A stretch of DNA of 64,000 nt, from positions 223,868-287,867 of the forward strand of contig NZ_KI535307.1 in the NCBI RefSeq assembly GCF_000482365.1, given 5' to 3'. Position 1 is the first letter of the stretch. Every line of letters starts with the position of its first letter. The notes under the pieces are model-generated. The model saw only the letters and a list, made by a program, of their open reading frames with translations, was not told the DNA's origin and did not search any database. Below, piece by piece: positions 1 to 7,461 of this stretch. A program made the translations under genes and the position numbers. The DNA is from Porphyromonas uenonis DSM 23387 = JCM 13868. Lineage in GTDB: Bacteria; Bacteroidota; Bacteroidia; Bacteroidales; Porphyromonadaceae.

Positions 1-15
1 CCGTACATTCCACCC

Positions 16-1038
16 GCTAATGCAATTTCTCAAGAATGATGTTTTTGATGACTTCATTGGGTGTCTTGTAGTTTAGGTTTTTACGGGGTCTATTGTTTAG
101 TAGGTTCTGAAAGCGTCTAAGGTCTAGGTCAGTTAAGTCTTCGAAAGTAGAGGACTTGGGGATAAACTGGCGTAGCAGTTTGTTTAGGTACTCAATATGA
201 GGCTTATCCCAGGATTGATAGGGGTGGGCAAAGTAGACGGGCGTTTTGAGAGACCTCTCTATGGTCTTAAACTTGGTAAACTCACTTCCATTGTCGGTTG
301 TGATCGAGTGTAGCAGTCCCATCCTCTTGTAGTATCTCAGAGCTTTATTAACCTCTCTGGCGAGGGCTTTGGCGTCCTTGCCATGCTCCAAAAGCCGTAT
401 GATGGTGAAGCCTGTAACACGCTCCACAAGCGTCAGGATTACCCCTTTCTGCTCTTTGCCTATAATGGTATCCATCTCAAAATCTCCTACTCGCTCCTTT
501 TGGTCAATGCACTCAGGACGAGTCTCTATGGACTTTCGCTTAGGCCAGTCTGTTTTTATTGGTACGGCCAGGCGTCGCTTGCGATAAGCTAGCCCATGCC
601 TCGTGTGTTTGTAAAGCTCGCCACCAGCTTTCTTGTCTTGATGCAGGAACTTGTAAATGGAGGTCTTACCAACCATAGGCTTGCTCTCCAGCTTTCGCCT
701 TCCAGCAATTTGCTCTGGAGACCATTTATGCTCTACAATGCACTGGACAATATCAGCTTTCATAGCGTTCGTCAACTTAGCTCTTGCCTTGTTCTTCCAA
801 TCTTGTCGCTCTTTGGCAAACATATGAGCCTGAGTAGGGCTATAGTTGCCAGCGTGTGTCAAGTTCCTCTTAATCTCTCTACAGATGGTGCTAGGGTGTA
901 CTCCTATGACCTCTGCGATCTTTTTTTGAGGAGTATTAGTCTTCAGAAGAGCAGCAATTTCGTATCTTTGCGCTTGGGTTAGATGCATACTTGTATATAG
1001 CTAAGTTTTTGTTTCCACAGCAAATATACTGCATTAAC
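16..1038 (-). mobile_element. IS30-family insertion sequence (ends approximate)
   Basis: The element holds one transposase gene filling almost its whole length, as is usual in the IS30 family. Candidate terminal inverted repeats are TAATGCA at 18-24 and its complement TGCATTA at 1030-1036; about 10 of 13 positions agree when the match is extended inward. The left repeat overlaps the transposase stop codon. I saw no target duplication, because only 16 bases lie outside the left end. The right end stops just before a strong hairpin with a T-run at 1042. Exact ends are uncertain. Confidence 0.6.
17..988 (-). CDS. IS30-family transposase
   Basis: This 323-residue DDE transposase moves the insertion sequence. 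Residues 1-45 form the helix-turn-helix typical of IS30 (LTQAQRYEIAALL, then IGVHPSTICREIKRN). The rve-type catalytic core follows: FEMDTIIG gives the first Asp, ITTDNGSEF the second, and HIEYLNKLLRQFIPK the Glu, which is present at the expected spacing. The gene is full length with no frameshift, so it may be active. TATATTTG on the minus strand at 1021-1028 fits a Bacteroidota -7 box just inside the right end, without a clear -33 box. Confidence 0.93.
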   Translation of the reverse strand: MHLTQAQRYEIAALLKTNTPQKKIAEVIGVHPSTICREIKRNLTHAGNYSPTQAHMFAKERQDWKNKARAKLTNAMKADIVQCIVEHKWSPEQIAGRRKLESKPMVGKTSIYKFLHQDKKAGGELYKHTRHGLAYRKRRLAVPIKTDWPKRKSIETRPECIDQKERVGDFEMDTIIGKEQKGVILTLVERVTGFTIIRLLEHGKDAKALAREVNKALRYYKRMGLLHSITTDNGSEFTKFKTIERSLKTPVYFAHPYQSWDKPHIEYLNKLLRQFIPKSSTFEDLTDLDLRRFQNLLNNRPRKNLNYKTPNEVIKNIILEKLH

Positions 1039-1041
1039 CTT

Positions 1042-1072
1042 AAAGGGACGGTGAGCGCATCGTCCCTTTTTT
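1042..1072 (+). terminator. Rho-independent terminator-like hairpin beside the IS
   Basis: A 9-bp perfect stem (AAAGGGACG at 1042-1050, CGTCCCTTT at 1061-1069) is followed on the plus strand by six Ts. A-rich DNA on the other side could also make it work on the minus strand. No plus-strand gene precedes it in the window. It may be the terminator of a gene now separated from it by the IS30 insertion. Confidence 0.6.
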
Positions 1073-1144
1073 CGTCTCGGCAGCTCGCTACCTGCTCCTC
1101 CCGCCCTCCTTGGAGAGGAGGGGGCGTCCGGAGCAGGGCGAGCT

Positions 1145-1170
1145 CCACTCCAAATTGCATTTTGGAGTGG
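1145..1170. repeat. Perfect 10-bp hairpin
   Basis: CCACTCCAAA at 1145-1154 and TTTGGAGTGG at 1161-1170 form a perfect stem with a 6-base loop. It is followed by AAAA rather than a T-run, so a terminator role is possible only weakly. Confidence 0.5.
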
Positions 1171-1274
1171 AAAATACGCACGAATTGCAAACTGTAGGGG
1201 CACACCTGTTCGCTCTAATCTCCCGCCTCGCATCTCTCGCCTCAGGAGGAAATCAGTTATCTCCAGTGAGCAAA

Positions 1275-1377
1275 CGAACTTTCCCCACGGAGGGCCAAAA
1301 TAAAACTTCGGAAGAATGAAATGAAACTTCGGAAGAAGCAAATCAAACTTCCGAAGAATTTTCCCGTTCCTCCGTGG
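1275..1377 (+). repeat. Short relative of the MKLR-repeat element
   Basis: Tandem units resembling AACTTCGGAAGAATGAAATG run from about 1301 to 1367 and are flanked by a 9-bp inverted repeat (CCACGGAGG at 1275-1283, CCTCCGTGG at 1369-1377). From the ATG at 1321 the frame reads MKLRKKQIKLPKNFP and continues to a stop at 1515. The same heptad is encoded in the four full elements elsewhere in the window. The flanking CCTAGG arms of the full elements are absent. Confidence 0.6.
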
Positions 1378-1476
1378 AGGTTTCCCATTTGGTACCGAGG
1401 CATTTTCGATTTCCTCAGGGGTGTGGGGTCAAGGTCATCGGAGTGCATCGGAACTATCAGAGGGATCGGAGGGATC

Positions 1477-1777
1477 AGACGTGTAACGGCTGTAGGGACG
1501 CACGGAAGTGTTTAGCGGGAGGGCGTCCGTTGTAGAACGATCTTGACGATGTAGCTTTTGACAGGACGGACGCCATCTCACTCGACACTATTCGTGCGTC
1601 CCGTCAACGGGCTACTCGTCTTGCTGTACTACGACAGACTCCCCGACGTGTAGCGAAAATGTAGGGACGCACGGTCGTGCGTCCGTTGTGTCAAAGGTTA
1701 CAGCATCGTAAATTTAACGGGGACGGACGCACTCCCGCTAAACACTTCCGTGGGTCCCTACACGGGGTTACTCGTCT
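1477..1777. repeat. Large imperfect inverted repeat with nested palindromic units
   Basis: The arms at 1477-1529 and 1724-1777 are inverted copies of each other with only a few mismatches over about 53 bases; both carry GGAAGTGTTTAGCGGGAG. Between them lie two more units of the TGTAGGGACGCACG...GCGTCCGTT family: one reversed near 1566-1641, and one forward near 1660-1686 that is a self-palindrome (GGACGCACG, GT, CGTGCGTCC). Related units occur at 34604-34640 and 36251-36395. Function unknown. Confidence 0.7.
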
Positions 1778-1850
1778 TGAGCGCGTTTACAAAGGGCTAC
1801 TCGTAAGATTTGCGGGATCTTTGTTTGCTTACCCTCTCTCGTAAGGCGGG

Positions 1851-2660
1851 CTAGCTAGTGCGACCCTGTATGGCTGAGTAGGCTTGCTTGAGTAGCTCGA
1901 GGGTGTCACGCGCGGCTTCTTGCTGGGCGCGCTTCTTGCTACTACCTGCGCCTCGGCCTACGGGCTTGCCATCGATCCAGACGCTGTAGATGAAGTGGTC
2001 GTGAGGCATCGCTTGATGCTCCTCAAGACGAAACTCGTGGGACAGGTGATGCTTCTGTACCCACTCGATGAGCTCGCTCTTATAGTTCTGAATGCTCGCC
2101 ACCGTGTGTTCCTGCATGTCTCGGTAGGTGGGGAGGATGTAGTCACGGACGAACTCTTGCGTACGGGCATAGCCCTGATCGAGGTAGATGGCTCCAATGA
2201 GCGCCTCTACGGTGTTACCGTAGATGTCTACCGAGTTGTCCAAGGCGCTTGGCACCATGATGATATAGCGCTCTAGATGCAAGCGACGACCTACCTCGTT
2301 ATTGACGGGGCGACTCACGAGCGAGCTCTTGCACTTGCTCAGCTCACCTTCGTCCCATGTGGGGTGGAGGTGGTAAAGGTAGGTGCAGATGGAGGCTTCG
2401 AGGACAGCATCGCCGAGGAACTCAAGTCGCTCATTATTGAGCTTCTCCCCACCCTCCCCGATGATGGTGCAGGAGCGGTGACGCATCGCTAGGAGGTAGA
2501 GGTCTGTGCGGACAGGCACGATGCCTATCCGGTCAAAGAGTGAGGTCAGATCTGGCGTGCGCTGCGAGGTGCCCCCACGCATCTTACGCCACCAATGCTG
2601 CCAGCGCTCGCCTAGCTCTCGAAGCAGGGATCTAGTCCTAGAGGTGCGAAAGGAACTCAT
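1851..2660 (-). CDS. rnc: Ribonuclease III
   Basis: RNase III cuts double-stranded RNA and matures rRNA and other transcripts in the cytoplasm. The protein has 269 residues, a little longer than most because of an N-terminal Arg-rich extension of about 40 residues before the nuclease domain. The family signature NERLEFLGDAVLE lies near residue 77, a second acidic cluster includes EALIGAIYLD near residue 152, and the C-terminal third is a double-stranded-RNA-binding domain ending in KKRAQQEAARDTL. The order acpP-fabF-rnc is typical of Bacteroidota. It starts 121 bases after fabF with no visible own promoter, so it probably shares the acpP-fabF transcript. Confidence 0.95.
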   Translation of the reverse strand: MSSFRTSRTRSLLRELGERWQHWWRKMRGGTSQRTPDLTSLFDRIGIVPVRTDLYLLAMRHRSCTIIGEGGEKLNNERLEFLGDAVLEASICTYLYHLHPTWDEGELSKCKSSLVSRPVNNEVGRRLHLERYIIMVPSALDNSVDIYGNTVEALIGAIYLDQGYARTQEFVRDYILPTYRDMQEHTVASIQNYKSELIEWVQKHHLSHEFRLEEHQAMPHDHFIYSVWIDGKPVGRGAGSSKKRAQQEAARDTLELLKQAYSAIQGRTS

Positions 2661-2781
2661 AGCTGTCGCTCTCTAGAAGACCCCAAAAAGCGATACCCCT
2701 CCATACGCGTCGGCTCTAAAGCGACGTGCGTGAGGGGGTATCGCTGATACAGTGTCATGAGTTGATGCGGTGCGTGTGCGC

Positions 2782-4035
2782 TTACTGAACCTTCTTGAAG
2801 ATGACGCAAGCGTTGTGACCACCGAAGCCGAAGGTATTGCTCATGGCTACGTTGACAGTACGCTTTTGCGCCTTGCCAAAGGTGAAGTTGAGCTTGTAGT
2901 CTATCTGATCGTCTTCGTCACCTGGCTCATGATTGATGGTTGGTGTGACGACATCCTCCTGGATGGACTTGACGATAGCCATCGCCTCGAGCGCTCCTGT
3001 AGCACCGAGGAGGTGTCCTGTCATAGACTTTGAGGAGCTGATATTGAGATCGTAAGCTTTGTCGCCCCAGACGCTTTGGATAGCTTTGACCTCGGAAGCA
3101 TCACCGACAGGTGTCGAGGTGCCGTGGACGTTGATATAGTCTACATCCTCGGGCTTCATACCTGCATCCTCTAGTGCGCGGGTCATCACGAGCCTGGCGC
3201 CTAAACCCTCGGGGTGGCTGGCAGTCAGGTGATACGCATCGGCCGATAGTCCGAAGCCGGCAAACTCGGCATAGATCTTAGCTCCACGAGCGACAGCATG
3301 CTCATACTCCTCTAGGATAAGGATAGCGGCGCCCTCGCCTAGTACGAAGCCATCGCGGCTAGCACTGAAGGGACGAGAGGCTGTCTCGGGAGAGTCGTTG
3401 CGGGTGGAGAGGGCGTGCATCGCGTTGAAGCCACCGATACCAGCGACTGTCACGGCAGCCTCGCTACCGCCTGCGACCATCATCTTAGCCTTGCCTAGGC
3501 GTATCATGATAGCAGCGTCGATGATAGCATTCGTCGAGGAGGCACAAGCTGAGGCGACGCTGTAGTTGGGGCCGTGGAAGCCGTACTCAATAGATACGAG
3601 TCCAGCGGCAATGTCGGAGATCATCTTCGGGATGAAGAAAGGATTGAAGCGGGGCCCTCGCTCGGGATCATACTGCATGATCTCCTCCTGGAAGGTCTCT
3701 AACCCTCCGATGCCTGCGCTGATGATGACGCCGACCTCGTTCTTGTCAACCTGCTCTAGGTCTACAGCGGAGTCTGCGATCGCCTCTTTCGTTGCTACCA
3801 GAGCGAGCTGAGTGTATCGATCATAGCGACGTACCTCCTTGCGGTCAAAGTGCTCTTCGGGGTTGAAGCCCTTGACCTCACAGGCAAACTGGGTCTTGAA
3901 CTTGGAAGCATCAAACTGTGTGATGGGAGCTGCTCCACTCTTGCCCGCTAGCAGGTTTTGCCAAGTGGTAGGAGCATCATTGCCAATGGGGGTGATGGCA
4001 CCTAGGCCAGTCACGACTACTCTGTTAAATTGCAT
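2782..4035 (-). CDS. fabF: 3-oxoacyl-[acyl-carrier-protein] synthase II
   Basis: This condensing enzyme elongates fatty acids by joining malonyl-ACP to acyl-ACP. Its 417 residues are the normal family length. The catalytic triad is visible: Cys in SVASACASSTNA (near residue 163), His in VHGTSTPVGD (near 304) and His in SKSMTGHLLGATG (near 341). It lies 239 bases downstream of acpP, whose product is its substrate carrier, and upstream of rnc. The spacer between acpP and fabF holds a strong two-tier hairpin. Confidence 0.96.
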   Translation of the reverse strand: MQFNRVVVTGLGAITPIGNDAPTTWQNLLAGKSGAAPITQFDASKFKTQFACEVKGFNPEEHFDRKEVRRYDRYTQLALVATKEAIADSAVDLEQVDKNEVGVIISAGIGGLETFQEEIMQYDPERGPRFNPFFIPKMISDIAAGLVSIEYGFHGPNYSVASACASSTNAIIDAAIMIRLGKAKMMVAGGSEAAVTVAGIGGFNAMHALSTRNDSPETASRPFSASRDGFVLGEGAAILILEEYEHAVARGAKIYAEFAGFGLSADAYHLTASHPEGLGARLVMTRALEDAGMKPEDVDYINVHGTSTPVGDASEVKAIQSVWGDKAYDLNISSSKSMTGHLLGATGALEAMAIVKSIQEDVVTPTINHEPGDEDDQIDYKLNFTFGKAQKRTVNVAMSNTFGFGGHNACVIFKKVQ

Positions 4036-4125
4036 AGGCTATATCAAAGTCAAGCGTCAGGATATGAGGAATCTGCTGCTGTGTGCAACAGGTTCTAGCG
4101 GTGTAAACTGATTGATGGGAAGCAC

Positions 4126-4173
4126 TCAAGGGCAAGCCCAGCACCCATGCTGGGAGATCTGAGACTTGCCCTT
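4126..4173. repeat. Two-tier hairpin between acpP and fabF
   Basis: An outer 10-bp perfect stem (CAAGGGCAAG at 4126-4135, CTTGCCCTTG at 4164-4173) encloses an inner 6-bp stem (CCCAGC at 4136-4141, GCTGGG at 4148-4153). It sits inside the 239-base spacer of a co-directional gene pair and lacks a T-run on the minus strand. It may be an attenuator or an RNA-processing or stability element that lets acpP be expressed above fabF. That role is inferred. Confidence 0.6.
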
Positions 4174-4274
4174 GGGCTTTGTACTTTAGCGGGAGAGTCG
4201 CCACGCGACTAGGCGGCGACACCTCTGTATCGTATGGTGAGGAGAGCGCTACTGCGTATACTCCTCTAGATAGA

Positions 4275-4514
4275 TTATGCTAGCTGCTTCTCGATGTAGT
4301 CGATAGCGTCACCAACGGTCTTGATACCCTCAGCCTCCTCATCAGGGATGGTCATATCAAACTCCTTCTCGAAGGCCATCATCAGCTCGACCGTGTCAAG
4401 AGAGTCAGCACCAAGATCGGTGGTGAAGTTTGCCTCACGAGTTACCTCTGAGAGCTCAACGTTGAGCTTGTCTGCGATTAGGTCTTTGACCTTGCTTTCT
4501 ACTTCTGCGTTCAT
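4275..4514 (-). CDS. acpP: Acyl carrier protein
   Basis: The acyl carrier protein shuttles growing fatty acyl chains. It has 79 residues and is very acidic. The phosphopantetheine attachment Ser lies in [17 protein letters not shown] near residue 38. It is the first gene of acpP-fabF-rnc, and a candidate -7 box lies about 180 bases upstream, within the start of the divergent purN region. Confidence 0.97.
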   Translation of the reverse strand: MNAEVESKVKDLIADKLNVELSEVTREANFTTDLGADSLDTVELMMAFEKEFDMTIPDEEAEGIKTVGDAIDYIEKQLA

Positions 4515-4621
4515 TGCTTAATAGGTTATTTGATGAATAATTGATTAGTCATATTGGGTCGGTAGCGCAGCTCTGCCAGTCGCTCCACGCGAGGAGCGTA
4601 TCGTATCCGCAGATTTAGCTG

Positions 4622-4629
4622 TACCTTTG
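4622..4629 (+). promoter_or_regulatory. Candidate -7 box for purN
   Basis: TACCTTTG matches the Bacteroidota -7 consensus TAnnTTTG and lies about 84 bases before the purN ATG. No good -33 TTG was found at 19-21 bases upstream, so this is tentative. Confidence 0.4.
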
Positions 4630-4695
4630 TGCAGAAGAGGTGTCAGAGCGTGTGAATGCCGTCGCACTTTGCACACATACACCCCTTATGTGCAA

Positions 4696-4728
4696 CAAAT
4701 GTACGAAGAAAAATGGAAACCATAGCAA
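4696..4728 (-). promoter_or_regulatory. Candidate promoter for acpP-fabF-rnc
   Basis: On the minus strand a TTG (4726-4728) is followed after 22 bases by TACATTTG (4696-4703). The spacing is slightly longer than the usual 19-21. It would start transcription about 175 bases before acpP and would overlap the purN start. Confidence 0.4.
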
Positions 4729-5300
4729 TATTCGCCTCGGGCAATGGCACAAATGCTGAAGCTCTCGTCCACTACCTCACAAATATAGACGACATTTCCG
4801 TCGCGCTCATAGCAACTGACAATCCTCACGCCGGAGTCCTCCAGCGTGCTGAGAGACTAGGTGTACGCTCTCTCGTCTTCCAGCGCAAAGAGATGGCGGA
4901 CGTTGCCTTTGCCGAGCAACTCAGAGAGCAATATCAGGTGACAGCCATCGTCCTCGCAGGCTTCCTCGGCTTGGTGCCGGAGAGCTTGCTACGAGCTTTC
5001 CCTCGGCGCATCCTCAATATTCATCCAGGGCTCCTGCCAGACTATGGGGGCAAGGGAATGTATGGCGACCGTGTCCACGAGCGTGTCCTCGAGGAGCACT
5101 GCAAGGTGAGCGGCATCACGATCCACCTCATCGATGGCGAGTACGATCGTGGCTCGACGCTCTGCGAAGTGCGTCTAGCGGTCCACCCCGACGACACGGT
5201 CAACACGCTCGCTGAGCGCATCCATCGCCTCGAGCACACCTACTACCCTATCGTCGTCGCCGACTACCTCACACGTCCCGACCTTCCGCCGCTAGCTTAG
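4713..5300 (+). CDS. purN: Phosphoribosylglycinamide formyltransferase
   Basis: PurN transfers a formyl group from 10-formyltetrahydrofolate to GAR in the third step of purine synthesis. The chosen ATG at 4713 gives METIAIFASGNGTNAE, which matches the family N-terminus; an in-frame ATG at 4656 would add 19 residues with no family match. The active-site segment NIHPGLLPDYGGKGMYG lies near residue 105 and carries the catalytic Asn and His, and the Asp follows near ITIHLIDGEYDRG. The length, 195 residues, is normal. It is divergent from acpP and runs towards the convergent DUF2130 gene with only 5 bases between. Confidence 0.93.
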   Translation: METIAIFASGNGTNAEALVHYLTNIDDISVALIATDNPHAGVLQRAERLGVRSLVFQRKEMADVAFAEQLREQYQVTAIVLAGFLGLVPESLLRAFPRRILNIHPGLLPDYGGKGMYGDRVHERVLEEHCKVSGITIHLIDGEYDRGSTLCEVRLAVHPDDTVNTLAERIHRLEHTYYPIVVADYLTRPDLPPLA

Positions 5301-5305
5301 CCGAG

Positions 5306-6619
5306 TTACTCCTCCGACGACTGATCAAGCGCTTTGAGCTCCTTGAACTTAGCCTGCATCGTTGGGTTCTTGTAGGTGAGCTTGCGGATGGTTAGCCCCT
5401 CCGCCTTGTCGTTGGCTAGGCGCAGGTTGTTTTCGCTACCGATGAGATTGTCCTTGATCTTCTGCAAATGCTTGATCGAGTTGTCGATCTCTTCGATCGC
5501 CTTCTGAAACTTCTCACTCGCTAGGCGGTAGTTGCGCCCGAACTTGTCCTTGAACTCCTCTATATCCTCTTCAAAATGCGTTATGTCGATGGACTGCTGC
5601 TGCGCCTCAAAGAGTTGCTTCCGTATGTCGAGGCTCTTGCGTGAGGTAGAGACTAGGAGCGTGATCAGGGGTACGAAAAATTGCGGGCGGATCACATACA
5701 TCTTCTCGTAGCGGTGTGACTTGTCCACGATGCCCCCGTTGTAGAGCTCGCTGTCGGGCTCTAGGAGCGACACGAGGACGGCATACTCGCACCCTTTCTT
5801 GCGACGATCCTCGTCGAGCTTCTTGAGAAAGTCCTCATTGCGATGCTTCGTGGCGGTCTCGTCAGCCTCGTTTTTCATCTCAAACATGATGGAGATGTAC
5901 TCGGGCTCGCCCGCTCCCGCATAGTCACGAAAGATAAAGTCCCCCTTGGTACCACCGACCACGTCATTGTCCTTCTCAAAGTAAGCGTAGGGGTAAAAGG
6001 TCCTCAGCTTCTGCTCAAACTCTAGGGCGCAGTGCTGCTCCAGTGTCTCGCCTAGCATCTTGGTGGAGAGACGCGTCTTGAGATCTTTGTAAAAGCTAAC
6101 CTGCGCCTTCAGCATCTCCTCCTGCTCCTTGTGTTGCTCCTGCAGCCTGCCAAGCTCTAGCTGAGCTTCCTTACTCTGCAGCTCCGCCTGAGAGCGTAGC
6201 AAGACGATCTCTTGCTCCTTAGCTTGTAGTGCTTTCTGGCTCTCAGCCTGAGCTTTCAGGCGTTCGTTATCCCGCAGGCTCTCCTGCTGCGCCAGCTCTG
6301 CGTGGAGCTCGGTGATGGTTTTCTCCTTGTTTGCCAGCGCCAGTTGTAGCTCCGCTTGGCTCTTCTCCCCTATAGCGTCTAGTCTGCTCTGAAGCTGTGC
6401 CAGCTCGGTATCTCGCTGTGCCAGTCGCTCCTTGAGGGTCGCCTCAGCCTGCGCCACGGCGAGCTGCTGCCCCTGTCGGCTCCGCTCCTCTACGAGCGCA
6501 ACCCTCTCAGCGAGTGCCTTGTCAAAGGCCTCGCCACGCACCTGCTCTAGGAGCTGCGCATAGCCACGCTCGTCAATACTAAACGGCTTATTGCAATTCG
6601 GACAAATCAATTCGTGCAT
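5306..6619 (-). CDS. DUF2130 coiled-coil, nuclease-like protein
   Basis: This is a 437-residue protein of the DUF2130 family, whose role is not established. The N-terminus has a zinc-ribbon-like half site (CPNC, residues 6-9). Residues of about 25-190 form a long Gln/Glu/Ala-rich coiled coil. The C-terminal domain follows, with [10 protein letters not shown] near residue 225 and [10 protein letters not shown] near residue 245. That D...ExK arrangement resembles the PD-(D/E)XK nuclease fold, which is my inference. It is convergent with purN. A possible -7 box (TATCTTTG, minus strand, 6661-6668) lies 42 bases upstream. Confidence 0.8.
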   Translation of the reverse strand: MHELICPNCNKPFSIDERGYAQLLEQVRGEAFDKALAERVALVEERSRQGQQLAVAQAEATLKERLAQRDTELAQLQSRLDAIGEKSQAELQLALANKEKTITELHAELAQQESLRDNERLKAQAESQKALQAKEQEIVLLRSQAELQSKEAQLELGRLQEQHKEQEEMLKAQVSFYKDLKTRLSTKMLGETLEQHCALEFEQKLRTFYPYAYFEKDNDVVGGTKGDFIFRDYAGAGEPEYISIMFEMKNEADETATKHRNEDFLKKLDEDRRKKGCEYAVLVSLLEPDSELYNGGIVDKSHRYEKMYVIRPQFFVPLITLLVSTSRKSLDIRKQLFEAQQQSIDITHFEEDIEEFKDKFGRNYRLASEKFQKAIEEIDNSIKHLQKIKDNLIGSENNLRLANDKAEGLTIRKLTYKNPTMQAKFKELKALDQSSEE

Positions 6620-6660
6620 GTCTTATCCAGTGTCTCTAAAAAGGTTGGTTCAAGTGAAGA

Positions 6661-6668
6661 CAAAGATA
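6661..6668 (-). promoter_or_regulatory. Candidate -7 box for the DUF2130 gene
   Basis: TATCTTTG on the minus strand fits the TAnnTTTG consensus 42 bases before the gene. No TTG is found at the expected -33 distance, so only the -7 element is supported. Confidence 0.4.
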
Positions 6669-6706
6669 CTCTTTTCGGCAAATCTCACTGAGAGAAGTAT
6701 ACAACA

Positions 6707-6738
6707 TTTGCATGGCTCATAATAAATAGGTATCTTTG
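6707..6738 (+). promoter_or_regulatory. Bacteroidota promoter of rubrerythrin
   Basis: TTTG at 6707-6710, 20 bases, then TATCTTTG at 6731-6738 is an exact match to the Bacteroidota primary-sigma promoter. It predicts a leader of about 35 bases before the ATG at 6779. Confidence 0.85.
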
Positions 6739-6778
6739 TGGTGGTAATGAAACTGTTCAACCTTTAGAATACCTATAT

Positions 6779-7360
6779 ATGAGTACTAAATCAATCAAAG
6801 GTACACGTACCGAGCAGAACCTCCTGAAGTCATTCGCAGGAGAGTCACAAGCTAGAAATCGCTATACATACTTCGCTAGCGTAGCGAGGGATGAAGGCTA
6901 TCGCCAGATCGAGGCTATCTTCCAGGAGACTGCTGATCAGGAGAAGGAGCACGCTAAGCGTTTCTTCAAGTTCCTCGAGGGTGGTGAGCTAGAGATCACC
7001 GCTGCTTTCCCCGCTGGCGTCATCGGCACCACCGCCGAGAACCTCAAGGCTGCAGCCGCTGGTGAGCACTGCGAGGCTGAGGAGCTCTATCCAGAGTTCG
7101 CCGACATCGCTGAGGAGGAGGGCTTCAAGACCATTGCAGCCGTCTACCGCAACGTAGCCAAGGCTGAGCAGGAGCACGAGCGTCGCTACCTCAAGCTCCT
7201 AGAGCGCGTCGAGTCTGGCAAGTACTTCGAGCGTGAGAAGGAGATCTACTGGCAGTGCCGCAACTGTGGCTTCGTAGTCAAGGCTAAGAAGGCACCCGCT
7301 AAGTGCCCCGCTTGCGATCACCCACAGGAGTTCTTCGAGCCAATGCGCGACAACTACTAA
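6779..7360 (+). CDS. rbr: Rubrerythrin
   Basis: Rubrerythrin is a cytoplasmic peroxide reductase that protects anaerobes from oxidative stress. The protein has 193 residues. The ferritin-like diiron domain (residues 1-140) shows the metal ligands in FAGESQARNRY, ADQEKEHAKRF, and the pair EELYPEFADIAEEEG and KAEQEHERRY. A C-terminal rubredoxin-like domain binds iron through CRNCGF and CPACDHP, near residues 159-179. It is a single-gene unit with an exact promoter and a terminator hairpin. Confidence 0.97.
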   Translation: MSTKSIKGTRTEQNLLKSFAGESQARNRYTYFASVARDEGYRQIEAIFQETADQEKEHAKRFFKFLEGGELEITAAFPAGVIGTTAENLKAAAAGEHCEAEELYPEFADIAEEEGFKTIAAVYRNVAKAEQEHERRYLKLLERVESGKYFEREKEIYWQCRNCGFVVKAKKAPAKCPACDHPQEFFEPMRDNY

Positions 7361-7392
7361 AAAGTATCGCATAGGCTGTCCGCCTATACAGA

Positions 7393-7436
7393 TCAAGCCC
7401 AGCAGACTCTTCGTTTGCTGGGCTTGATTCGTTTAG
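7393..7436 (+). terminator. Terminator after rubrerythrin
   Basis: A 12-bp perfect stem (TCAAGCCCAGCA at 7393-7404, TGCTGGGCTTGA at 7416-7427) is followed by TTCGTTTAG. It lies between the convergent rubrerythrin and glycosyltransferase genes and could serve both. Confidence 0.75.
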
Positions 7437-7461
7437 TACCTCTAGAAAGGAAAGAGAGTGC

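Larger units (their letters stand above)
989..1850. other. 862-bp gene-free region rich in palindromes
   Basis: No convincing gene is present; the short open frames here lack family features. The stretch holds the terminator-like hairpin at 1042-1072, a hairpin around 1094-1135 (CTGCTC/GAGCAG closing a CGCCCTCCT stem), a 10-bp perfect hairpin at 1145-1170, a short copy of the MKLR repeat at 1301-1367, and a large nested inverted repeat at 1477-1777. It looks like a dumping ground for short repeats between the IS and rnc. Confidence 0.7.

Noticed and set aside
17-988. The transposase as a decayed pseudogene
   Set aside because: Both Asp residues and the Glu are in place, the frame is intact and the N-terminal helix-turn-helix is complete.
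936-1341. Two minus-strand open frames of 89 and 120 codons after the IS
   Set aside because: They run through hairpins, are rich in Arg, Ser and Cys, show no family likeness and overlap the IS end. They are probably chance frames.
1920-2492. Plus-strand frames opposite rnc
   Set aside because: They are shadows of the strongly conserved RNase III gene on the other strand.
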